The position numbers and the translations under genes were made by a program. A stretch of 58,393 bases of DNA from Chrysophaeum taylorii (lineage: Eukaryota > Sar > Pelagophyceae > Pelagomonadales > Pelagomonadaceae): contig JAQMWT010000147.1 in assembly GCA_029834535.1 (NCBI GenBank), positions 1 through 58,393 of the forward strand, in the 5' to 3' direction. Each line of letters opens with the position of its first letter. Position 1 is the stretch's first letter. Shown piece by piece: positions 10,526-21,097 of this stretch. The notes under the pieces were generated by a model, which saw only the letters and a list, made by a program, of their open reading frames with translations, was not told where the DNA came from and did no database searches.

Positions 10526-11298
10526 TCACCACCCTAGACACGCCCCAAAGGCCACCCGGGCTCGATGGTGGGGCTTCTCGTGGTCTACCCTTCCTCGAAT
10601 ATCGCCCAACCCGTCTCCATCTTTTGCTTGGCCGCCTTGTCCCGAAAATGGCCGCTTTCGTGCAAAGTGGCTCAAAATTAAAAACTCGCCTCAGAAAGAC
10701 CCGAGTTTGGCGCGACACCTTGTGGAGGCAGTGACTCCTACGGGTCTCGGGCTTGTTCCCACGTGTGGGTGCAGATGTCGAGGCTGTGTCACCGGCTCGG
10801 CGGCGCCCGGGGTCGACCTCTTGGGTGTTTTCGAAGGGTCGCGCGTGATCGCAAAAAAGCGGCTCAATTATAATCTAGCGCTGATAACGCAGCGTTCAAG
10901 TCAGAAGCGCTTCGAGATCAAGGTTCGCCTGCGCGGGCGACGACGCCATCGGGGTGGCTGAGCGCAAGCGGGACGGCGAGGCGCGGGTTCGGGTCGGCGA
11001 TGGGCGGCGAGTCGTCTCCCGCCTCGCCGATCGCCGGACGGTTTGTCTCGTCATCCCGAGCCGCGTGGATGTCCGCCGTCGCTCGCCACGAAGGCGCGAG
11101 CCATGACGCGGTTTATCGCGAGAAAAACCGGAAGATGTCCGGAGCAGTCTTGCGTCCAACAGGTAAATTCTCTTTCTAGCAACTAAGACCCGTTCTCTAC
11201 CGGACTACGAAAGTGAAAGTTGGCCGAATAGTAAGGGCAGCTTATTTGGCCCACTTTACGTGCCGGTTCTCTACCGGTGATGTTAAATGAAAATGATA

Positions 11299-12404
11299 TC
11301 CTAACTACTAATCGACAGATGTTTGTCTGTCTGTTTGTCTGTTTGTCTGTTTGTTTGTTTGTTTGTTTGTCTTTGAATGTCGACTGCTAAGAGGGGGGTG
11401 TGTGTGGGGAGCATGAAGGATGTGGGTGGGTTTGTGGGGTTTGTTTGTTTGTCCCTCGATTTAGGGTAAGGATCAGGTAGGCCCGCGAGCCGGCCATTGA
11501 TCCTGAAGCCGTCTACGGCGACCTCGCAGACTATTTTCACGACCCGCGGCGGCTCTTTCGGCGCGACATTCTCACGCCCCGTCGAAACGATGTTGTCGAT
11601 GCTGACAACGCGCGCATGACCACGGCCTTTTTTTTCTGGGGACGAGGCGTCGGAGTTCTTTTCGGCCGACTAGGTTGGGTCGGAAGACAACGCCTCGCTC
11701 TTTACAGTCGAGTTTTCGACTCCCTGACAACCAGCGGCATGCTGACTTTGATCGCGAGCTTAAAGTCTTCGCAACCTCGACCCGTCGCACGGCCACTGCA
11801 ACGGTACCAGATACATGATCGATCGTGTCGTGTCACCGAGGCTCCTCCAACCTGTATCCCTTAAGGCCCGCCGACGCCAAACGACCAACAAGAGCCAGGG
11901 CCAGACGCCCCGCGAGGTCGGCGTCCTCTTGCCCAAGCCCGTCTTCTGTCACGTCCAGCTCTACGTGCCTCTCTGTCGATCGGCAACCCCGAGGTTATCC
12001 TCTTCCGGGTCGACAACTCCACCCTACCCCACACGTGCTGCGCAATACCGATAAGCCCCCTCCCGGCGTCTACACGCGCACTGTAGGTGAACTTACTGGG
12101 ACCAGGTGAACTTACTGGGGTTTGAGATTGGGACTAGGTGAACTAAGTGACCAGGTGAACTTACTGGGACCAGGTGAACTTACTGGGGTTTTTAGAGTAA
12201 ACTCAAGGGTTGGCGGCGCGCGCGGATCAATGCAGCTTGGATTGGCGGGGGTGAGAGCGACGAGGTCAAAGGAGTGGGTGTGAGCACGAGTGGGTTTACG
12301 CCGAACTTACTGGGGTTAGAGATTTGGACGAGGTGAGCTTACTGACCAGGTGAGCTTACTGGGGTTAGAGATTGGGACTAGGTGAACTTACTGGCCTGCA
12401 CTTG
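11299..12404 (+). mobile_element. Helitron fragment carrier, copy 1
   Basis: It starts TCCTAACTACTAATCGACAG after an A and ends GGCCTGCACTTG before a T, the same termini as the copies at 21778, 31609 and 34664. In order, the interior holds GTTT/GTCT microsatellite, a G-rich module (GTCGACTGCTAAGAGGGGGG), a decayed Pif1-type helicase C-terminus (near 11530-12050), and tandem GTGAACTTACTGGG motifs. Helicase relics include ILTPRRNDVVDADNARM and NKSQGQTPREVGVLLPKPVF, both classical RepHel helicase motifs. Confidence 0.8.
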
Positions 12405-12527
12405 TCACGGTTATTGCGGTTCGTATGCTAAGCGCAGCAAGGCTGTGACAACTTTGTCCGGAACGACGGTGCGCTGATGCGAGCGACCCCGAATCGGACA
12501 GCGACGAAGATGGTCGCACGGCCGTCG

Positions 12528-13400
12528 TCACCGCAGCGGTAAAGCGTCGTCGAATCGCGGCGAAAGGTCCGGTCCCACCCCGCGCACTATGCTTGAGGCG
12601 TTCCTCCGCGAGGAGGGGGTTCGGGCTTCGGCGCCCTCGGCACCGCTAATTATAACGATAGCACTCTTCATATCGGAGGAGGCGGCCGGTGGTAGGGGCG
12701 GGCCGGACGCCGGGAGGCGGAGGCGATGGAGGTGCTGAGGTGCGGAGGAGGAATCAAGAAGGTAAGAATGGGGTTGTAGGTTCCGGACGAGCTCGGGAAC
12801 ATCAGGATCGGCGGCATGCAGGATATCGTCCACTGCTGGATCGTTCGATTTGCAGACATTGGCCAGCTCCGCCCAGTGCAAGCTGGGCTCCTCGGCGTCG
12901 AGTTGCGTCATGTCCCGCAAAAGGTGGGCGCCTCGCGTCTGGACGATAGACATGACCATCCGCGATCGGCAGGGATCCTTCGACCAGTGATTCTTTGACG
13001 GTGACGGCGGCGAGCGAGCTTCACGAAGCGGGTTGCGCCAGCTCGGGGACGCGGCCTCAGTTGCCGCCGCACACGCTGCGCCGACGGATGCAGCCTCTGG
13101 CTCTGCGCCCTCCGGCTCCGACTCGGCCGAGTCGCTCAGTGTGGAGGCCGCGGTTGTCGTCCCCACCTTTTCGAGCCAAGCCACGAGCGCGGCCCAGGTC
13201 CAGCCCTTGCACTTGGGGTCCGGCAAGCTTCGCTCTGCGGCCCGGCGCTTGATCTCCGCCGCGAGGAGTTTGTTTTCCGGCCGCGACACCTTCGGGGTAC
13301 AGCTCTGCATCGTCGTCGCAGCCCAGCCGGGTTTGATCTTCAGCGTCGCCGCCCGCCGCTGCGCTTCCTTCGTGGTCCTCGCCATACTCGGGATATTCAT
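12528..13400 (-). CDS. Accessory protein of Harbinger-type element A (PGW-domain ORF)
   Basis: The frame is open from upstream of 13400; candidate ATGs are at 13400 and 13385 (MARTTKEAQRRAA). The first ~75 residues after MAR match the ORF of element B at 46770. Shared features are MAR, E.Q+R, I.PGW..T, a Pro-rich joint, P.N..L..EI..RA and W.ALV.WL. The rest is low complexity, acidic then Pro/Ser-rich (SDSAESEPEGAEPEAA). The conserved N-terminal block is probably a small DNA-binding domain partnering the element's transposase (inference). No enzyme motif is present. Confidence 0.5.
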   Translation of the reverse strand: MNIPSMARTTKEAQRRAATLKIKPGWAATTMQSCTPKVSRPENKLLAAEIKRRAAERSLPDPKCKGWTWAALVAWLEKVGTTTAASTLSDSAESEPEGAEPEAASVGAACAAATEAASPSWRNPLREARSPPSPSKNHWSKDPCRSRMVMSIVQTRGAHLLRDMTQLDAEEPSLHWAELANVCKSNDPAVDDILHAADPDVPELVRNLQPHSYLLDSSSAPQHLHRLRLPASGPPLPPAASSDMKSAIVIISGAEGAEARTPSSRRNASSIVRGVGPDLSPRFDDALPLR

Positions 13401-13802
13401 ACGAGTTTTTTGACTTTGACGCCCTCGAAAATCCCGAGCCAAGTGAAGTCCGATTATTTGAAAATCCTCCAAATATCCCGCCCTGATTATTTGGCCAATT
13501 TCATTATTTGGCCAACTTTATTCGGTAGAGAACGGGTCTAATGAAAAGAAAATACGGAAGAACACCCGAAGCAGTCTTGCGTCTTATACGTAACTTTTCT
13601 TCCTAGCAAGTAAAAAGAAAATGCGGAAGAACACCGCTACGGACGCAGGGGACGCAGGGGACAGACGGGACGCACATTGAACTTCCCGTTTTTGCGATCC
13701 GTTTAGTATCCAACATCCAGAAAAACTGAGCTGGCGACGACGGTTTCGCCAACGCATTAATCACCCGAAGAGCTTTGGTCAACACCTTTACATCTGGCGC
13801 AT

Positions 13803-13962
13803 CAGAAATGGGCAGGTTTATTGAGCCTCACCCTCACACGTAGGACGTCACACGATGTCTTAGATACATACTAAACTTTTGGCTATTGGGAAAAGGCAAT
13901 TTTATTGAGCCTTACCCTCACTAGTACCACGTCACACAATGTATTAGATACATACCAAGCGC
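13803..13962 (+). repeat. Imperfect tandem repeat, two ~82-bp units
   Basis: Both units share TTTATTGAGCC, ACCCTCAC, CGTCACAC and TTAGATACATAC in order. Confidence 0.7.
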
Positions 13963-15088
13963 TATGCTGAAGCGTCGGTGGACGATTCCTCGGACGCGGT
14001 GGTCAGAGCCTTGGACTTCTCCGCCGGTGGCGCGGGCCGAGCATGAGGCGGTCGCACAGCCCTTCAAAACGTTGGTCCTTCAATGTGAGCTTGCTGCGGC
14101 CTTTAAAGCCGATCCGGGAGAGGTACGTGTACGGCCCTATGGTGGTGAGCTTGCGAAGCGAGTCGTAGACGCGTTGCTTCAGCTCTTCCAGCGCGCGCGA
14201 TCTCATCCTTCTTCTACTGCGCCTCGCGTACCTTGGTGGCGTCGTCCTTTGGCCACTCTGTACTGGCGAGGCGCTGCTCGAAATTCTTGATGAAGAAGAG
14301 CCCAACAGCAACCTTGTCGACGTGCACGTGATCGTCGACCTCGCCTCTCTCAAAGGCGGCGATGACCTCGGTAATTTTTTTGACGATTAAGGCTTAAACG
14401 GTCGAGCGTCGGCCGGAAGCTTGGCATGCGAACGCGTTCCTGATCTTGGAGGATCTCGGGCTTGCTGTGTTTGCGGTCGATGCCGAGGATCGATTGTACG
14501 GGAGTTCGGTGACGCCAGCAACCCCGCGTTGCTCGAGAGTCTCTTTCAAAAGGCAATCGGACCAGGCGCGTCGGCCGGTGGGCGTTTGAAAGAGTGTGCA
14601 GCAACAACTGGGTCGTCGACGCGGAGACGAAACTTCGGTGGCATCGTCGGCACAGAATGCACAAACAGCAACCAAAGTACAAGCCTCTATAGAGCGCTCC
14701 GCTGTCGAGGCCCTCGGTGGTATGTGCCGAGGACTTCAAGCTCTATACAGGCCTCTGGGGGCGACGCTGCGAGCCAAAACGCGGCGAATGAGGGTTTCGT
14801 CGCTCACATTGAACAGCCGTGTCAACCGATTTCCACCTAGCCACGTCGCGTTTCTTGCTCAGGGACACCCGGGGCGAGTACGACCAAGGTGCTGGTACGA
14901 TGGGACCGACGGGACCTGTGGAGGATGCTCGTCGCCGAACGCTTATAGGCTTGGCCGATGACCGTGGATTTCGAGTTGTTTGCAACAGGATGGGCGCATG
15001 ACGTCACGAGGCCCTGGAGAGATAGATTTTTTCTGATGCGCCAGATGTAACCTTCTCTTCGAGAGGGCTAGTTTTCAACCAAAGGACA
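13963..15088. other. No assigned gene
   Basis: Minus-strand frames between 14000 and 14740 have some coding character (for example LKQRVYDSLRKLTTIGPYTY near 14120-14180) but are broken and resemble nothing I can name. No terminal repeats were found. Confidence 0.3.
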
Positions 15089-15215
15089 TCCTTGCTTCTA
15101 ATTGGGAAATGTTCGTCTGTCTGCTTGTCTGCTTGTTTGTCTTTAACGACTGCTAAGAGGGGGGTGTGTGGGGGGGGCATGAAGGATGTGGGTGGGTTTG
15201 TGGGGTAGGAGGGAT
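15089..15215 (+). mobile_element. Helitron 5'-end fragment
   Basis: It begins ATCCTTGCTTCTAATTGGGA, a diverged version of the Helitron start, then GTCT/GCTT microsatellite and the CGACTGCTAAGAGGGGGG module. Similarity stops near 15215, just before the nuclease-like pseudogene. Confidence 0.5.
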
Positions 15216-15247
15216 GTGCCTGACGGGCGGAGATAAGTACGCGGGAC

Positions 15248-16537
15248 CTAGTCGGGGTCATCGCCGAGTCGTGGGGCAGGCGAAGAGAGGACGGGCCCCG
15301 CCCGTAGGTCGTACGCATGCTGCCGCCGGACGTATGTGCGACGAAGGGTGACGTCCTGCTGGGATCGGGCGGCCTGGGTGGGGTTCCCCGAGGCGGCGAC
15401 ATGGGTGAGGGCGGTGAGGGCACAGCGAGCCCGGCCTAATGCGTTGGCGATCCCCCACTCACGGTAGATGCGGCGAGTTTGGGCCGCCTTTGCCTCTGTG
15501 AAGTTGGCGCAGCCGCTTGCCACCCAGGTTCGCGCAGCGATGCGCTCTGCGCATGTTTGGGCGAGAGCGTGGCACGCCGCGCTGGCCTCACCGAAGGCAC
15601 CAAAGACGAGGCCGGCGACGGTGCCGTAGCTACGTAGCCGCTGTTCGACAGGGCCCAAGAAGCCAGGCGGTGGCGCTGTACCCGGCTGGGGGATGATGGC
15701 GTCGATGCCGCGGGCGTGAGCGAGGTATTCGGAGTGGACTTGCGCTGCGCACCGATCGACAGGCGACGGGTGGGAGGGATGGAGGGCGTGGGCGGTGTAT
15801 AACGAACCCTAAGCGAGGGTTTTGATGTCGTATAGTTGCTCCTTGTTGTCGAGCGTGGTGAGGATGTCTGGGACGACGTGGCGACGGGCGAGATTGCCTC
15901 GGTACCGGCCGTAGAGGCGCGTGCGAATGGTAGGGGCGACGACGTCAGCAAAGATGCCGAAAACCTCGGACAGGGCTGGAATGCCGGCCTCTTTGACGCT
16001 GCAGAGGACGCACTCGAGCTGGCCGTCATGCCAGGTGGTCCGCGCTCCTCCGCGGTTGACAAGGTTGGCCTGCGTGAGAAGCACCTTGCCGTGAGCGTCG
16101 AGAACGACGTCAGTGCCCAGAATGCGAGTGCTCACGAGGCCCGAACAAGCTGGAGAGGGGTAGCCAAAGTACTGGGCACACATCTCAGCCCAGCAGCGGT
16201 TGGGGATTTGAAGGGCGGAGCTGGGCCACGAGCTGATGAACGTGGTCGAGAAGCGATCCCATGAGGACGCCGCTACTCGAAGTGCATCGATGATGGGAAG
16301 GGTGGACGCAAGGCGCTGGAGTGCAGTGGCCCGAGCTGTCTCGCGCTGGGAGGTTAGAGCACGCTGGAGTTGGGGTATGAGCACGGGTGTCGAGATGGTG
16401 GGGTCGACGAAGACGCCCATGGAGACGAATTCGTGGGAGAGAGGACCGTCGACGAGATGAACGTTGGCGGGGTCGCCGGAACCAGCGCCGCCGTGGGAAG
16501 CCAGCGTGGTACGGAGATCAGCCCGAAGTCCGTCCAA
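15248..16537 (-). pseudogene. PD-(D/E)XK nuclease-like protein with one in-frame stop
   Basis: One frame runs about 430 codons and is interrupted only by a single TAG near 15808-15810, right after YDIKTLA. Upstream of the stop, VVPDILTTLDNKEQLYDIKT has the spacing of the PD-(D/E)XK nuclease signature (Pro-Asp, ~10 residues, Asp-x-Lys). Downstream, VEQRLRSYGTVAGLVFGAFG and GEASAACHALAQTCAER continue the same protein. Restriction-like endonuclease domains of this type occur at the C-termini of some retroelement proteins, but no reverse transcriptase is adjacent. It lies between two Helitron 5' fragments and may be Helitron cargo. A stop after the catalytic Lys would leave the motif but remove ~180 residues. 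Confidence 0.5.
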
Positions 16538-16674
16538 CTCAACTCTTCAACTTTGCTGCGCAGGCAAAACAACTAAGACTTCTTCGTCGTCGTCCTCATA
16601 ATAATAATGTTTGGTTTCAAGCGCGCCATCATTAGATTAGATTAGATTAGAGTAGGGCCCTACTTACTTAAACG

Positions 16675-17075
16675 TTGTTTGTCTTTAAATGTCGACTGCG
16701 AAACGTAGTTTGTCTTCAAATGTCGACTGCTAAGAGGGGTGTGTGTGTGGGGGTTGTTTGTCTTTAAATGTCGACTGCTAAGAGGGGGGTGTGTCCCCGT
16801 ATTTGGGGTTTAGGCTCAGGTAGGCGCGAGCCGCAGACCTGAGGCCCAAGCCGTCTACGGCGACCACGCATACGATTTCCACGACCCGCGATGGCTCTTC
16901 CAGCCAGCGCGCCATTCTCACGCCCCGCCGAAACGATGTCGTCGATGCTGTCAATGCGCGCATGACCGCGGCTTTTCCCGGAGACGAGGCGTCGGAGTTC
17001 TTTTCGGACGACGAGGTGGCTCGGAAGCGATATCTCGCTCTTTCCAGTCGAGTTTCTCAACTCCCTGACTAGAGA
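16675..17075 (+). mobile_element. Helitron fragment lacking its 3' end
   Basis: Three repeats of the AAATGTCGACTGCTAAGAGG module are followed by the helicase segment with SHAILTPRRNDVVDAVNARM-like and GDEASEFFSDDEV-like readings. Similarity to the other copies ends at about 17075 (CTCCCTGAC). Confidence 0.55.
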
Positions 17076-17448
17076 TAGAAAATGTCGAACACCGTGCTGC
17101 TCTTTGTGTCGTTGGAGACAGGGCGTAAGATCGGCACTACCGCTGCCATCATTCTCTACCAGGGGCACAGTGATTTTTACGTGTCTCTAGGTTGTGGGCC
17201 CACTCCGGTACGGGTAGAGAAACGTCCCTCCGAAAGACATCGATCTCGATCGACGTCTCGGACAAAGACCCAGCATTTCCAGGTAAGAGCAATCTCCTGA
17301 ACTTCCTGAAGTTTCTAAGACCGTAGTCAATTATAATCGCCTGCTACTGGTGCAACACGTGTGAAACTAACTAACTAACTTCGGACCTCTCCCGGGCATG
17401 GGAGCCAGGCTGGGCCGGCAGGAGCCGGTCCAGGATCACAGAGCAAAA

Positions 17449-20400
17449 TCACACAGTTGGGGTAGAGGCGAGGGATGAAAAGGCGTTGATGGCGGACCGC
17501 CACTGCGCGCGGTCTAGTGCGAGGTCGTGCCACGAGTTGAAGGGGATGTCGCATTTCCGGAGTGCCTTGGCAAGCGTCCTCCCGTACGTCATCTGCGGAG
17601 CCCCCGGTGGGCGCTTGGAGCGGACCCAAGACGAGAGCATCTTGCGAGAGAGTCGGGAGAAGGGCATGCGGGCGACGTGACCGGCCCTGCGGAGCTGGCG
17701 GAGCGTGACGTAGACGTCGATGGACTCGAGGCCGAGGCGCCGCAGCAGGATCTCCGTTGAGATGTGGTGGAGCCAGGTGTGCTTCCGGGTCACGCGACAC
17801 ATGACGCGGGCGCACTGCGCGTGGAAACACCGCACCCGGCGGAACAGGACCTCGGTGAGGCACCACGATTCCGCACCGTGAAGGAAGATGGCGGAAAGTC
17901 AGCGCTGGGATGGGGTTCGCTCGGTTGGGCAGAACGCGACGGACTGGTCGATTGTTCGTGGACCAACACGTCCGCGGCCTGCGACGCTTTTGCACGACCT
18001 CGCACAAGACCGCGCGCAGTGGCGGTCCACCATCAACCAGTCCGTCCTCGTCCCTCGCCTCTGCCCCAACTGTGTGAATTTTCCCTGTGATTCCGTACCG
18101 GCTCCTGCCGGTCCGGCCTGGCTCCCATGCTCGAGAGAGGTCTGAAATTAGTTAGTTAGTTAGAAGGAGGGTGGCCAGGACGAGCGAGACATAGACGAGG
18201 CGCTTGGCGCGAGCAGAGACGGACTTCGAGGCGAAGATGCAGTCCCGCCAGGCACCGAAGGCCTGAGACGCCTTCTTGATCCGCGCGTCGACGTCTGAGT
18301 CGTCGCGGCAGTCGCGCGAGAGGACCGAGCCGAGGTACTTAAACTGGTGGACGACCGGTATGAAGCGGCCGCGCCCGAGCTCGATGTCCGAGAGGTCCGC
18401 GTCGTCGAACGACTTTGGGTCGCCGTACAGGTGTGCCGGGCGAGCGACGAACAGCATCTCCGTTTTGGACGCCGCCTTCGTGTGTCGGTTGCCGCAATGC
18501 ACCTCCATGCCCCAGGCGTCGCAGTGTTCGATGAGGCGCGGTGTCTCGTTGGCGGCGATGTGGCGGTCCCAGAAGAGAAAGGCGACGTCGTCGGCGTACG
18601 CCGATTCATCGAAGGGAAACTCGTCGCCGCGAGCGGACCAACCCCGGTTCGTCATCTGAAAGTCCTCCCGCGTACGGTAGACACACGGGGCGCGGCCATG
18701 GCGTCGTCGAAACGACGTCGTCAGTGCCGCCATGAACAGCACGAACAGGACGGGGCCGAGGACGTCGCCCTGCTTGACGCCGATGATCGAGTCAACCGAG
18801 GCGACGACACCGCTGACCGAGAAGTGGACCTGGATTCGGTGGAGGCCCTTGATGACTTCGACGAGCTTCGGCGGGACGCCGAACTTCAGGAGCACCTCCC
18901 AGAGAAGCTCTCGCGGGACGCGGTCGAACGCCTTAACGAAATCGATGAACAGTACCCACGAGTCCTGACCGTGCTCACGCCGTTTCTTCAGCGCCAGCTT
19001 GAGCGAGAAGGTGGCGTCGGACGTACCGCGCTCGGGTCGGAATCCACATTGGGACTCGTGATCGAGGGCCTCGCAGATGACGTTGAGTCGCGCACGGACG
19101 ATGTTCGAAACGATCTTCTGCGCGACCTCGAGCATCATGATCCCGCGGTAGTTGCCCGGCAGGGAGAGGTCCCCCTTCTTGGGGAGAATCCCGAGGAGGC
19201 CACTCGGCCGGCTGGACTTCGGACTCCCAGAACTCGAGGACTACACGCTCCAACAGCGGGAGCGTGCGAGCGTCGGTGGCGAGCGCCTTCCAGACCTCCG
19301 CGCGCAGGCCCGATTCGCCGGGCGCGGTGCAGTTCAGCTGACCAACGGCCCGTTTTATCTCCTCCTGCGTCGGTGGTTCCCCGAGTTCCGGACGGATCGG
19401 CAACTGGTCAACGTCGTTGATCACGGTGGGGTCGTAGCGAGCTTGTCGACTGTAGAGCTGCTTGAAGTGCGCCTTGAACACGTCGGCGTTCTCCTGTGGC
19501 GACGAGCACCTGCTACCGTCGGCCTTCGTCATCTGCACCTGCCTAGCCAATGTGGTCTTCGTGAGACCGCGTCGGGGCCGTCCGACCGTATTCCAGTATT
19601 TCGAGGTGCCGCCGAGCGACTCGCTTCCCGCGTTGAGTCCGGCGCACAGACGAGTAATCCATCGCTCTTTCGCCCGTGCTACGGCCTTCGCGAGCCGCGA
19701 CTTGATCGCCCGAAGGTCGTCGAGGATCGTGGACGCCGAGCGAAGACGGCGCCGGCACCGAGCGAGAGCACAAACGCGTGGAGGGAGTTGCGTCGCTCGA
19801 TCAGAGGCTGGAGCTCTTCCGCCGCGTCCTCAAACCATCCGGGTCGGAGGCGTCGGGTCTTCGGCAGTAAGGCGTCAGAGGCCGAGGCCGCCGCCCGCGC
19901 AAGGCGGGAGTACGGCGAGGACGGCGAGCCCTGGTCGGCGTCGGGTACCCCGTCCGTGGCGTCGGTCGGTGCGTCGTCGGTCGCGTTGTCATGTGACCCA
20001 CGGCCCAAGCCGAAGATGTCGAGCACTTTCGAGCACCACCGGCGCCGGAATCCGAAGCGCGTGCTTTCTGAGCGCAGGGGAGCGTAGTCGAGGCGCGCCA
20101 GAGAGGGCCGTGTGCCAGGAGGCCGTGCGAGGCGGACTTTGACGCGCAGGATGCACTTGAGAGCGCGGTGGTCCGAGTCCACGAGGCTGCTGGTCAAACC
20201 CACATCAGCGAACCGGTGCACGTCGCGCCGCCGTGAGATCATGTGATCGAGCTGGTACGTTTTCCAGGAGCGCGGGTGCAGCCACGACGCGTAGGCGCTT
20301 GCGGAAGAACGTGCCGACCGACGCCAGACGCCGTGTTGCGAGGAACGTGTGGAGACGGCGGCCAGCGTTGTTGACGTAAGGCGCCCCGTAGGGCCCACAG

Positions 20401-20960
20401 GGGCCGTCGACGACGTACTTGGAGCGCACGCCGAGAGCCGCGTTCCCGTCCATCCCCAGGACGAGGATGTCGTCCGGCCGCCGCGCTTGAAGCGCAAGGT
20501 CAATGTCGTCGAAGAACGCCTCCCACTTCTCGTCAGGCGCGGTTCCGACTGGAGCGTAAGCGCTCATGACGAAGAGGCCGAGGTCTCGATCGTCATCGTC
20601 CTGGACATCGAGTTGCAGCGCAATAACTCGCGCAGATGCGCGGATAACGGTGCTGCCGCTCGCGTGCCACGCCTGTTGCGCCGCAGGGGACAGCACCACG
20701 GCCACACCCTGGCTGCCGCGGGAAGACTGCTCGGAGGCTGCCAAACCGGAACAAACAGCGACGTAGCCGTGTCGCTCGAGCGACTCGTTGCCGGTGAGCC
20801 ACGTCTCCTGCAACGTGGCCGCGAAGATGTCCCACCGCCGTAAAGATGTGAACAACTCTTCCTTCTTCTCGTCGCGTCGCAGACCGCGAACGTTTTGGTC
20901 CACGAATAATCGACCCGTCCGTCGCGTTCTACCCAACCGAGCGAACCCCATCCCAGCGCA
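17449..20960 (-). pseudogene. LINE ORF: APE endonuclease and reverse transcriptase
   Basis: Endonuclease: FVDQNVRGLRRDEKKEEL, ATLQETWLTG (catalytic Glu), MSAYAPVG, ILVLGMDGNAALG, and after a frameshift YQLDHMISRRR and VDSDHRALKC (catalytic Asp-His) near 20165. Reverse transcriptase: LFIDFVKAFDRVPRELLW, GVKQGDVLGPVLF and SAYADDVAFLF (catalytic Asp pair near 18590), then a C-terminal thumb-like region ending DLALDRAQWRSAINAF. The endonuclease would nick target DNA and the RT would copy the RNA at the nick in the nucleus. There are frameshifts near 20280, 19550 and 19140, and the nested insertion splits the C-terminal part (LATLL | HGAESWCL), so this copy is dead. Confidence 0.85.
17889..18152 (+). 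mobile_element. Short LINE derivative (type 1) nested in the LINE
   Basis: It fuses ~120 bp of the LINE leader (GCGCTGGGATGGGGTTCGCT region) directly to the LINE 3' end (GACCTCGCACAAGACCGCGC) and ends TTAGTTAGTTAG. Flanks are AAGGAAGATGG on the left and AAGGAGGGTGG on the right, an 11-bp duplication with two mismatches. Removing it rejoins the LINE frame as LATLL-HGAESW. Confidence 0.8.
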
Positions 20961-21097
20961 GACTTTCCGGGTGCTAACCGGCCAGCCCGGGAGGCGGGCA
21001 GGCACCGTCTCACTCCGGGACGGCCGGGGCCGCCGCAGGGAGCAAGCGTATTAGGCGCCGTCCTCCATCGCAACCATAAGGTTAACGATCGCAAGGG

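Larger units (their letters stand above)
8464..10885. mobile_element. TIR element with ATCAGCGCTAG ends, invaded by a hAT derivative
   Basis: If the hAT insert (8483-9272) is removed, the left end reads ATCAGCGCTAGGTTATAATT followed by GAGCC and a T-run. The right end, read inward from 10885, is ATCAGCGCTAGATTATAATT followed by GAGCC and a T-run, giving a ~35-bp terminal inverted repeat with few mismatches. A 23-bp direct repeat flanks it (8435-8457 and 10884-10906). The superfamily is not clear. Confidence 0.6.
11187..13538. mobile_element. Harbinger-type element A, TIR GACCCGTTCTCTACCG, TSD TAA
   Basis: The termini are perfect 16-bp inverted repeats, flanked by TAA at 11184-11186 and 13539-13541. 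A 3-bp TWA duplication is the PIF/Harbinger hallmark. Inside are a Helitron insertion (11299-12404) and a minus-strand gene (12528-13400). No transposase core is seen, so the element is non-autonomous. Sequences flanking it on both sides are copies of one ~70-bp repeat (about 11127-11183 and 13548-13610). Confidence 0.8.
17367..21097 (-). mobile_element. APE-type LINE (RTE/CR1-like) with (TTAG)n tail
   Basis: In element orientation it begins near 21097 with CCCTTGCGATCG, has a short GC-rich leader, encodes endonuclease then reverse transcriptase, and ends in GAAGTTAGTTAGTTAG at 17367. It sits inside the Gypsy integrase gene: Gypsy coding stops at 21098. No Gypsy sequence is recognisable to the left of 17367, so the insertion was accompanied by loss of the Gypsy 3' end, or later rearrangement removed it. 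A short LINE derivative interrupts it at 17889-18152. Confidence 0.85.

Noticed and set aside
11163..11179. 17-base GT...AG intervals (also 13590-13606) resembling tiny introns
   Set aside because: Too short for most eukaryotes, no supporting coding frame on both sides, and they lie in a repeated non-coding unit.
15800..15815. A reassigned TAG codon in the host genetic code
   Set aside because: Clear ORFs here (methyltransferase, RT, CNOT11, LINE) end normally, and isolated in-frame stops are of mixed types, as expected for decay.
17449..17680. Plus-strand ORFs over the LINE such as the 357-codon frame at 18347-19420
   Set aside because: They are antisense to well-supported endonuclease and RT motifs and show no family signature.
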